Shown here in pieces: positions 25,480 to 36,400 of a DNA stretch of 64,000 nucleotides. The stretch comes from Ciona intestinalis (lineage: Eukaryota > Chordata > Ascidiacea > Phlebobranchia > Cionidae): contig NC_020172.2 in assembly GCF_000224145.3 (NCBI RefSeq), forward strand, positions 5,597,350-5,661,349, read 5' to 3'. Position 1 is the first letter of the stretch. The number at the start of each line of letters is the position of its first letter. The position numbers and the translations under genes were made by a program. The notes beneath the pieces were generated by a model. The model saw only the letters and a program-made list of their open reading frames with translations, was not told the origin of the DNA and did not search any database.

Positions 25480-28400
25480 ATGAGACCGATTTTTGCTCGA
25501 GTAATTCGTTCAAATTTTGAACCGTGCACAAAATTGTTCCGTATGTACGGAAAATCTCGGCCAAATTCAAAAGAAGCAGCTTTGCATATTCCTGTAATGG
25601 CTGAGGAACTTGTTAGTGGGCTTAATATTAAACGTGGTGACGTAATTATCGATATGACGTTTGGTGCTGGAGGTCACACAAAGTTCATCATGGAAAATTA
25701 CAAACATTGTAAAGTTATTGCTCTCGATAGAGACGAAAAAGCGTTTGAGATTGCACAAGATTTGTCAAAGAAATTTAAGTAAGTATGTATGTTGTGTATT
25801 CCTGGGTTTAAGGTTCTACACTGCTACCATTGTGGGTGTATGTGTTCTTGGGCAAGACACTTAACAGTAATTGCTCCAACCCGGTGGTCACCAATGGGTT
25901 GTCCGGGTGAGTTTCGCTATTTCGTTTAAACCTGTATTTAAGAATCAATTGAAAAATCGATAAAGTAATCACTCACAAAGTTACATTCAGGGTAACTCGT
26001 AAGCGGGCATGAGGTGTATGAAACAGAACACCTGTGTTATAACGACTGTCGTTGCCCCGCCATGTGAGGATAAATAAATTACATACAATCATCCAACAGA
26101 GGGCGCATCATCCCATTACTCGGAAAATTTTCCGAACTTGACAAACTTTTATCAGAAAATGGGATTGTGGAAAACTCGCTAAACGCCGCGCTGCTAGATG
26201 CCGGTTGCTCATCCATGCAGTTCGATCAACCGGAACGAGGGTTTTCTCTGGTTAGGGACGGCCCCCTGGACATGAGAATGGATGGGAACAGGTGGGACGT
26301 TTTGTTTAATTTTTCAATGAACGGGCCTTCTGGAGGCTGGTGGTTTAATAATTGCTTCCATGCCCAATTAAACGCACTATGGGGATCATCCCAAGGACCA
26401 TGGCACAACATAGTTTGGCGCAGCTGGTTGGTCGAAAACGTTGCAATAAAATCGACAATGATGAAATTAAGATGCAATTAAAATACAAAACCAGTTAAAA
26501 TAACGGGTGGCGCTACTGAAGAATCTACCTCTATGTCTTAGATTAACCAGTAACCCTTAAACTATTGCCATTTTGATGGGTTTCCTGCAACGAAGCTATT
26601 AGTAACCGCTGGGTTGAAGCAATGGTTTGTAAATGTTTAAGCATTTAACTTGAACTCTGTATCTGACCATATGTGTAACGTGTGTTTACCTCTTAGGTCA
26701 GAAGGTCAAATCACAGCAGCGGATGTCGTCAACAATTTGGATGAAGAGGAACTGACAGAAATTATTTGTGAGTAAATACGTGGTAACTCGTAAACAAGCA
26801 CGAGGTGTATGTAACAGAACACCTGTGTTATAACGATTGTCGTTGCCCCGCCATGCGAGGATAAATAAGTTACATACGTGGTAACTTGTAAGCGAGTACG
26901 GGGTGTATGAAACAGAACACCCGTGTTATAAAAACTGTCGTTGCCCGCCATGTGAGGATAAATAAGTTACATACGTAGTAACTCGTAATCTGGCACGAGG
27001 TGTATAAAACAGAACACCCGTGGTATAACGACTGTTGCTCCGCCCAGTGAGGATAAATAAGTTAAGTTACATTTTTTCATCTATTAGATAAATATGGTGA
27101 CGAACGAAACGCTCGAAACATCTCGTCTTCAATCATCGAGAATCGGCCGATATCGACGACACTCGAGTTGGCTCGCGTTGTATCGATGGCGTTCTCGCAA
27201 ACATCGGATGTTTTCAGGGTAGATTCGCTTGGTAGAAGGTTAGATAAATAAGTTACATTTATTCATGAGTCATGCAGAAGAGGAAATAAATCTTGGTTTA
27301 ACGCTTGCTGCTACCATTGTAGGCGTATGCGTCCTTGGGCAATAAACTTAACGGAAGTTGCTCCAACCCAGTGGTCACTAATGGGTTTTTTAATTTTCAC
27401 CCATACGCATAAACCATTACCATAAAAGTTACATACGATGTAATTCTTTTGTNNNNNNNNNNNNNNNNNNNNNNNNNNNNNNNNNNNNNNNNNNNNNNNN
27501 NNNNNNNNNNNNNNNNNNNNNNNNNNNNNNNNNNNNNNNNNNNNNNNNNNNNNNNNNNNNNNNNNNNNNNNNNNNNNTGAAGAATCTACCTCTATGTCTT
27601 AGAGTAACCAGTAACCCTTAAACTATTGCCATTGTGATGGGTTTCCTGCAACGAAGCTATTAGTAACCGCTGAGTTGAAGCAATGGTTTGTAAATGTTTA
27701 AGCATTTAACTTGAACTCTGTATCTGACCATATGTGTAACGTGTGTTTACCTCTTAGGTCAGAAGGTCAAATCACAGCAGCGGATGTCGTCAACAATTTG
27801 GATGAAGAGGAACTGACAGAAATTATTTGTGAGTAAATACGTGGTAACTCGTAAACAAGCACGAGGTGTATGTAACAGAACACCTGTGTTATAACGATTG
27901 TCGTTGCCCGCCATGCGAGGATAAATAAGTTACATACGTGGTAACTTGTAAGCGAGTACGGGGTGTATGAAACAGAACACCCGTGTTATAAAAACTGTCG
28001 TTGCCCGCCATGCGAGGATAAATAAGTTACATACGTAGTAACTCGTAATCTGGCACGAGGTGTATGAAACAGAACACCCGTGGTATAACGACTGTTGCTC
28101 CGCCCAGTGAGGATAAATAAGTTAAGTTACATTTTTTCATCTATTAGATAAATATGGTGACGAACGAAACGCTCGAAACATCTCGTCTTCAATCATCGAG
28201 AATCGGCCGATATCGACGACACTCGAGTTGGCTCGCGTTGTATCGATGGCGTTCTCGCAAACATCTGATGTTTTTAGGGTAGATTCGCTTGGTAGAAGGT
28301 AGGTGAAGGGGCTGCCATGTTCAAGGCACGTTGCTGCTACCATTATGCGTGCATGTTTAATGTTTATATTAATCCTTATGTTGGATTCAATTGGTGGGAG

Positions 28401-29487
28401 ATGGGTCGTTTGTATGATGTGATAATTGGCTTGCAGTCACATGTTGAAAAGTTACATAGATAGTAAGCTACCATTGTGGGCGTATGTGTCTTGGGCAATA
28501 AACTTACCAGAAATTGCTCCAACCCAGTGGTCACTAATGGGTTTTTAAATTTTCACCCATACGCATAAACCATTACCATAAAAGTTACATACGTTGTAAT
28601 TCTTTTCTAGCATAAATTCCACATCCTCTAATACAGACTAGGATCTCACTCATATAGAATAGAACTTGCAATGGGTTTCAAATAAGTGACAACACTTCTA
28701 TTTGCTATCACCACCAAGATGTCACGTGACCACTAAAACCCTTATATAAGTGAGAACAAGGTGCTAAACTAAGGCAAGCCACTTAACAGCAATTGAACGA
28801 ATACAAGACCACTGGGTTGGAATATATCTAACTTGTTAACAAGAAAGATTATCCCCCCCCCCCCAGATGTCACATCGCCACTAAAACCTTCATGGCGATT
28901 CGTATTTTCGTGAACGATGAGTTAAATGAGATTTGTCACGGGATTAAAACATCGGAGAAATATTTAATGAACGGGGGCAAGATGGGTGTCATCACTTTTC
29001 ACTCGTTGGAGGATCGTGTCGTGAAGAGAATGTTGAAACAAATTGAGATTTCCAAACCTTTCAATGTTAAGATGGGAGTCGGGAAGAGGTATATTTATTT
29101 ATTTATGAATGAGACTTATTTGCCTTGCGTAGTGGAGTAAATCCACTTACACAGTTAAAAATGTGAGTTTGCGGAATTGCAGAGTTAAATGTACAACAAC
29201 TCATCATTAGTTCACCACATATTCAACAGCCATGCGTTTTTTGTTTGTTTTTTAACTAACTGTATTTTTTGACTGGCATTGTTGTATTTTAAAAATGACA
29301 ACACTGTGCTTATTCTAAATACTGTATTTTATGAATGGCAACACTATTTTTGATCAGATCCAAAACTGAGCGACGATATTGGAAACGAGAGCAATCTCTG
29401 CTGCTCCCTAGTGGTGAAGAAATTGAACAAAACCCGAGATCACGTTCGGCGAAACTAAGGATAGCTACGAGGTGTAGAGATGGTTAG
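25480..29487 (+). CDS. METTL15: Mitochondrial 12S rRNA N4-cytidine methyltransferase (RsmH/MraW family)
   Basis: Six exons join in phase: 25480-25778, 26100-26291, 26697-26767, 27088-27238, 28867-29088 and 29358-29487, giving 354 residues. Exons 3 and 4 recur at 27758-27828 and 28148-28298 (contig overlap). Domain landmarks: [13 protein letters not shown] loop [37 protein letters not shown], the family region [34 protein letters not shown], and [16 protein letters not shown]. The C-terminus [10 protein letters not shown] matches the bacterial and human end. Human METTL15 methylates a cytidine of mitochondrial 12S rRNA and supports mitoribosome assembly. The N-terminus ([11 protein letters not shown]) looks like a presequence. 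Intron 2 contains a copy of the ficolin end exon. The exon 5 acceptor follows a run of 12 C (28853-28864). Confidence 0.95.
25985..26090 (-). repeat. 98-bp repeat, single unit (METTL15 intron 1, second contig)
   Basis: One unit where the other contig has three (23890-24205). Landmarks GGCATGAGGTGTATGAAAC and CCCCGCCATGTGAGGATAAA. Confidence 0.8.
26320..26486 (+). pseudogene. Copy of the ficolin terminal-exon 3' part inside METTL15 intron 2 (second contig)
   Basis: Allelic counterpart of 24436-24602. Differences include CCTTCT versus CTTTCT and TTGGTCGAA versus TTGGGCGAA. The frame is again open and continuous with METTL15 exon 2 (26100-26291 through 26481). Confidence 0.88.
26775..27060 (-). 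repeat. 98-bp tandem repeat, three units (METTL15 intron 3)
   Basis: Three units with ACGAGGTGTATG, AACAGAACACC and GAGGATAAATAAGTTACAT. The last unit ends about 30 bp before the exon 4 acceptor. Repeated in the third contig at 27838-28125. Confidence 0.85.
27453..27577. other. Assembly gap, 125 N
   Basis: Left flank ends in text found again near 28608. Right flank starts in text found at 26516. Another unmerged overlap. Confidence 0.95.
27758..28298 (+). CDS. METTL15: METTL15 exons 3-4, further contig copy
   Basis: 27758-27828 and 28148-28298 repeat 26697-26767 and 27088-27238 with isolated substitutions (for example ACATCTGATGTTTTTAGG versus ACATCGGATGTTTTCAGG, which changes nothing or little in the protein). 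The donor differs by one base (GGTAGGTG versus GGTTAGAT), and both keep GT. This copy is continuous with exons 5-6. Confidence 0.85.
28461..28600 (+). repeat. Composite SINE body fragment (METTL15 intron 4)
   Basis: Landmarks CTACCATTGTGGGCGTATG, GGGCAATAAACTTA, AATTGCTCCAACCCAGTG and TCACTAATGGG. The same stretch lies at 27312-27440 in the preceding contig. Confidence 0.65.
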
Positions 29488-30499
29488 TGTGGAGGGTATG
29501 AGGTTCAAGGCCCAAGGCTGGTACTTACTGTGGTTGAGGTATAGTGATGTGGAAGCTAGGCAGAGATCCAGATAAAGAGAGTTATTTTATGCTGTTATTA
29601 TATGCTGCTAGGTAAAGGGGGCTTTTATAGGATGAATTTAAATTCAAAAAGCCAAATCCTGATAAAAAAACAAATAATTATATGCTGTTCCGTAGGTATG
29701 AAGACAATTTTGTGCGTTATTATATGCTGCTAGGTAAAGGGGCAATTTGATATTGCACAAACAGTATACTTTATTACATAGAAACCTATGAAAACAGTTT
29801 ATCTGGCTTTTATATGATGAATTTAAATTCACAAGGCCAAATCCTGATAAAAAAACAAAAAATTATATGCTGCTCTGTAGGTATGAAGACAATTTTATAT
29901 TGCACAAACAGTATACATGATTACATTGGCACCTATGAAAACAGTTTATCTGACTTTTATATGATGAGTTTAAATTCAAAAAGATGATTTGACAGTCATT
30001 ATAACACAGGTGTTCTGAATTTAAATTCAAAAAGGCGATTTGTCTTTACCATTTGTGTAAAATGTGAAGTTTTGAGTTGTTTTATTTTTTATCTGATTAT
30101 CTGTTACACTTTGTTACCACAGCATACTCCATAAGCCGCTACAATACAAAATGTTTCTGAAATATCAGAAATTTTATTCACTTTAAATGGAAATTTTACA
30201 ACAAAAGCAGAAAATCTTCAATGATTTTATGAAAAGAAAATAGAAATATGATTTCTATGAAACTTCGTTATTTACTTGGAAATGATTTCCAACGAATAAA
30301 AACTTTTTTTTGGTGAAAATGTTTTAAAGAAAAAATGGTGTGGTCCCCTAAAATTACCAGGCGCGCTGATTAATATTTAGAAAAACAAATTTGCTGAGTG
30401 CCGAAACGGGGATTCAAAAAAATTGGGCAAAATTAGACAAAGTGAGCAAAAATTAGACATTTATATTCAAGAGTATTATGCGGAATCCATGGTTTCTGA
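29488..30499. repeat. Spacer with ~185-bp imperfect tandem repeat (29590-30040)
   Basis: Two to three diverged units share ATATGCTGCTAGGTAAAGG, AATCCTGATAAAAAAACAAA, GTAGGTATGAAGACAATTTT, TTGCACAAACAGTATAC and CTATGAAAACAGTTTATCTG. No coding frame is evident. The rest (30040-30499) is AT-rich and should hold the 3' ends of the convergent METTL15 and INTS11 genes. Confidence 0.65.
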
Positions 30500-33400
30500 T
30501 TACTGAGCACGAGCTGGGAGTCCGGTTCGAAGAAGATCAGTGATGTAGCTACCGAGTTCCTCATCTTGTATAGACCAAGATACAAGCACGTCAAGATGGG
30601 ACGATTCGTCAGTGGAAGAGGGTTGGGCTTTAAGGAGAATCTGGGGGGATTGTTGTGTTAATACAGGTTGTACACCTCATGCTCACTGTCGAGTTATAGC
30701 ATGGCTGTTTACCTTATGCTTACAGTTGTTTTCTATTCTCTTCCAAGAGGACTTGGGATTTTGCCAATTACCCCAATACCCAAACTAAGGTGGTAATTAC
30801 ATTTGCATAACCTTCCTTTTCACAAGCTTTGATACCTTGATTGACACACTAACTATTCTAAAAAGACCCAGAAATCGCAACTGCGTTTTTAATTTAATGA
30901 ATTCAGTCTGTGGTCCCTACGAAGACCTCGCCCATATAGAATACAAATCACAACACATGGTAATTGAATCAACAAGAAAACCTGCAAAACCAGTTAGATA
31001 CTACTGTGTTGCACTCACCGAATCAATAAGAAGATTCCCGTCTGATGTCGCGCTCACGTTATGCGTACGAAGGGTCTTCTTTAGATGATCATGAAGTTGC
31101 TCCATGGATGACGATGTGGGTTGGGGTTGGGAGGTCGGCATGTGAATGGTTGATGTGAAACGAACCTGGAGGGGGTACATGACATGGTGAGTTATATATA
31201 AATATATTAATGTTGTATATATTTGTATATTTTTTATATTGTGTATATTTTAGATGTTTCTGTAGTCAGAAGTTGTTGTATATTTTATTTATTTCTTCAA
31301 AAAGATCAAATTAATTTAAACAACGAAGAGAAGGGAAATTAGCAGCGAAACAAAAGTCGTTAAAACACGCTATACGACCGTGGATCAAAGCTACTTGAGT
31401 AAAAGTGTCAAAATAAAAGCGTGGCTGTTAAATTCCTCTATTATAAAACCGTTAATTTTATTCCAACGTTTCATATGCCATTCGGCAAGATTTTTTATAC
31501 TTGCAAAAAGTTTTAGACCAGATAATCGTGAATGTATTGTTGAGCACATAATGATGATTATGACATCACCCACCTCATGTTTCTTGAGTTGCAATTCTTC
31601 CACGGCTTCCTCCCCGTCAACGACCTTTATCCTGGTGGTGGAGGGGGTTAGTTAGTGTGCGATACATATATACAATACTATGGGGTAAGGTGCATACCGT
31701 TAGCACAGAATACCCCATTTCTTAATTCGGTTTTTAACAATTAACAACCGTTTTTTAGACTTGTGAGAATACGGTTTTAGAATTCTGTAATTATTCTTTG
31801 TTTACGACCAAATTGGATGATAAAACAGAACGAAAACATGGACCATCTTGCCCCACCCTACTATATGTATTTGTATGTACCATCTTGCCCCACCCTACTA
31901 TATATATGTATGTACCATCTTGCCCCACCCTACTATATATATGTGTACCATCTTGCCCCACTTTACTATATATATATATTTGTACCATCTTGCCCCACCC
32001 TACTATATATATGTATGTACCATCTTGCCCCACCCTACTATATATATGTGTACCATCTTGCCCCACCCTACTATATATATATATATGTACCATCCACCCT
32101 ACTATATATATATGTATATATATGTACCATCTTACTATATAGACTTTGCTAAGGATAAACAACTCACTCATTTCCTTTCATAAGCACAGCTCCATGCAAA
32201 GTCTTAACGCGCTTCGGGTTATAGGACGTTCCTAAGATTTCACGATTTTTCCGCAAAAGGTTCGTTGATGCGTCCACTGTGATTGGTGGGTTGGTTGTTA
32301 TGACGACTGTCTCCCCATTGGCTGGTTTGAAACAAGGTAGATGCAGCTCCTGACCAATTAGATGACAGATATGGAAAAAAATACAGTAATTTGAAATTAT
32401 GCTGCTGTTGCTACCAGGTATAATTTATTACCTTATAAAATTTAATGATATTTAATCAATTTGTGTTGGGAACTTGGGATAATGGTTCCATGGCATGCCT
32501 CACTGTAGGACCTCACCCGTATAGAATAGAATGTGCATATACAATGTTGGGGTAATGGGCCAACTCTGGCCTAAGTCCCAGGTCCCATAGCGTGCCTCAC
32601 TGTAGGACCTCACCCATATAGAATAGAATGTGCATATACAATGTTGGGAAAATGGGGCAACTTTGGTCTAAATCCCAGGTTACATGGCATGCCTCACTGT
32701 AGGACCTCACCCATATATAATAGAATGTGCATATACAATGTTGGGAAAATGGGCCAACTTTGGTCTAAATCCCAGGTCCCATAGCATGCCTCACTGTAGG
32801 ACCTCACCCATATAGAATAGAATGTGCATATACAATGTTGGAAAAATGAGCCAACTCTGGCCTAAGTCCCAGGTCCCATAGCGTGCCTCACTGTAGGATC
32901 TCACGTCCTCACCCATATAGAATAACTAATTGATGTTGGGGTAATGGGCCAAATCCGGAATCCCAGGTCCTCAAGGACCTCACCCATACAGAATAACTAA
33001 TTTGTGTATAAATGCATGTTGTGTATAACACAGACAAACATGTTCCAGTTTTCTGTTAATTCAGTTTTGTTCACCATAAATAATGATGTCATGCAGACTT
33101 TTTACGCTTCTTCGGTACAAAAAATGTTAATTTTATTCAAATATTTTTCATAAAACCTTAACCTTTTACTTGTAATATAGCAAATAAAATAAGCGCAAGA
33201 AAAAAGCAGGGAGAAAAAAATAAAGGAAAAAATGGGGGTGAGTAAAGCTAAGAAATTATCCAAAAAAGTATAAAATAATACNNNNNNNNNNNNNNNNNNN
33301 NNNNNNNNNNNNNNNNNNNNNNNNNNNNNNNCCATTGGCCGGTTTGAAACAGGTAGATGCAGCTCCTGACCAATTAGATGACAGATATGGAAAAATACAG

Positions 33401-36400
33401 TAATTTGAAATTATGCTGCCGTTGCTACCAGGTATAATTTATTACCTTATAAAATTTAATGATATTTAATCAATTTGTGTTGGGAACTTGGGATAATGGT
33501 TCCATGGCATGCCTCACTGTAGGACCTCACCCATATATAATAGAATGTGCATATACAATGTTGGGGTAATGGGCCAACTCTGGCCTAAGTCCCAGGTCCC
33601 ATAGCATGCCTCACTGTAGGACCTCACCCATATAGAATAGAATGTGCATATACAATGTTGGAAAAATGAGCCAACTCTGGCCTAAGTCCCAGGTCCCATA
33701 GCGTGCCTCACTGTAGGATCTCACGTCCTCACCCATATAGAATAACTAATTGATGTTGGGGTAGTGGGCCAAATCCGGAATCCCAGGTCCTCAAGGACCT
33801 CACCCATACAGAATAACTAATTTGTGTATAAATGCATGTTGTGTATAACACAGACAAACATGTTCCAGTTTTCTGTTAATTCAGTTTTGTCCACCATAAA
33901 TATTGATGTCATGCAGACTTTTTACGCTTCTTCGGTATAAAAATGTTAATTTTATTTAAAAATTTTTCATAAAACCTTAACCTTTTACTTGTAATATAGC
34001 AAATAAAATAAGCGCAAGAAAGAAGCAGGGAGAAAAAAATACAAGCAAAATATGGGGGCGAGTGAAGTTAAGAAATTATCCAACAAAATATAAAATAATA
34101 ACCTGGTTAATCTTTGACTTTAGGAAATCCATCTTCCCAGCTTCCCCATGCACTAACATTACGTTCGACGGTTCGCACATTCGTATCAACTGCATGATAC
34201 CTTTGGCATCAGCGTGCGCACTGAACGACATGTATTCCACTTGCATCTTTATCTCCACTATCTGTGGATGGGAGGTGGTGGGGTGGGTATATATAAATGT
34301 ATACAACAACTTGTTTATTTATAATTTTCTATGATCAGAGTGGCCTAAGCAAACTTTAGCTTGTTTTGTTAGCACTTTGTGCTTGTTTATTGTATATGTG
34401 AGTGAAGTCCTACACCATGGCACACCAAGAGATTTAGGCCAGAGTTAGTCCATTACCCTATAACACCCAGGGTGCTATAACCAATTAGTGACCGCTGGGT
34501 TGGAGCAATTAAGGTTGACTGTTTTACCCACAATGGTAAAGGCAAGCATTGAACTCGGTATGCTTCGGTTACAATGCAAGCACCCAACCACATCGCAGGT
34601 AGCAAACTAGTAAACCTACTCACCAACCCGCCAAATACGACTTCAAACAATTGTTCGACAACAAAAATAACACTACGCTGCAGCTGATATAAACAGTGTC
34701 CATTATGTTGTAACAACCCACCTGTCCAGGTTTGAGTTCAATTTTTCTCATCCCCGACAAGATCTTGTTTCCCACAGTCCCTGCTACACAGTACCCAGGC
34801 ATGATTATCATGTTCTTCTCATTCGTGCACCAGCGTTTGAATATCTCCAGTGATAAACCCCCATGCAACATGCCAGGGGTAGCGAACACCACCATAGGGC
34901 CAGGGTTGTCTATGTAGGATCTGTGGAAGTGAAATTTATAGTCAAAGGTTTATATATTGAAATATATATAAATTTTATTATATAGTGAGGCACTGCAGGG
35001 AACCTGGAATGTGGGCCGTGGTTGGCCAATTACTTTTAGTGTATTTGTACATTTAAAAAGATTATCTATGTAGGATTTGTGAAGTTATAGATTTTACTGA
35101 AGATTTCTATATTTAACATTTATCTAAACGTTAGAGGTCTTTTTATGGGTGAGGTAGACCAGTTACACCTTAAGTTTAAGTTTAAAGTAATATATTCCTT
35201 TTAAATTTAAAGGTATATGGGCCTAATGACCTTGAATTGGTTGCACTACTTTTCACAGGTGTTTATATAAGTTGTTTTTAGTAGTTTTGACAACTAGTTT
35301 TAAAAAAATGTTAAGAAACTTTGCAGAATTAATAATAATTATTATGTTTTTACATAAGTTGTTTCAGTATTTTTAACAACTAGTTTACCAAAGTGTTAAG
35401 AAATTTTGCAAAAATATTATGTTTAATATTACCAAAAGCCCTCCACAGGCCAGTGGTTATTAAGCACTAGATAACTTACCGGTTAAACTCTTTAATGTGT
35501 TTGAAATCGAACATATTTCTTTCAACGAAAGTATCCTTGATCTTCTGATTGGTCCATGTTATAAACAGTTTGTAATATTCTGTAGCTTTGTTGGTAAGGC
35601 CAGCTGAGAAGTAAATGGGGACCTGGGGTGTGGGTAAGTGTTAGACTTAGAGTATGTTTGGGAAATTTGGAAGATCTACTAATATGGTAGTTCAAGTAAA
35701 GATACTATACAAATATGCTTCTGTGTCTTTGGGCAAGACACTCAACATACATTACTTCAACCCGGTGGTCACTAATTGGCTGTCGGGGTAATGGGATAAC
35801 TCCCGCCTAAATCCCAGGTCCCATTATGCACCCACTGTAAGACCTCACATATAGAATAGAATATTTACTTTGCACCAGTTTTACACATATAAATAATTTA
35901 AACAATCCATCACCTTTAAATTCATCCTATCCCAATATGACTCGAGCAAAATACAAAGTTCTTGAGCCCTCCCCAGCGCAAACACGGGTATCAACACCTT
36001 CCCTCCATCTTCTACTCGCTCGTGGACTTTCTTCAAGAAGTCTCTCTCACGACACCTGGTGAGGATATTGTTACATCAGAAATTCAGGTAGCAAGACAAC
36101 CTAATTTGGAACTGCTTGAATGGTAATTACAGTCGTTTTATAACAGATGCTCTGTTTCATACACCTCATGCCCAACTTGGTTACAGGTAACCACGTATGT
36201 AACTTTGTAAGTAATTGATTTGAAAAGTTGTTTTTAACCAATGACCTGCAACTCACCTTTTTGAATCCCTGATAGTTGTTGCATAAGTTGACTCAGTAAT
36301 CAGAACATCGGGCCGACATTTATCCACCCATGCTGCCCCTAGGTGGCGATCAGGAGTCATGTTATAATCCCCTGTGTAAAGAACGGAGTCCGTGCCAACT

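Noticed and set aside
19632-29487. Ficolin-METTL15 operon with spliced-leader processing
   Set aside because: The 270-bp spacing is larger than the near-zero spacing I recall for Ciona operons, and no leader acceptor stands out.
31791-32183. Four overlapping open frames of 111-126 codons on both strands
   Set aside because: All come from the MITE-end satellite; repetitive peptides with no family.
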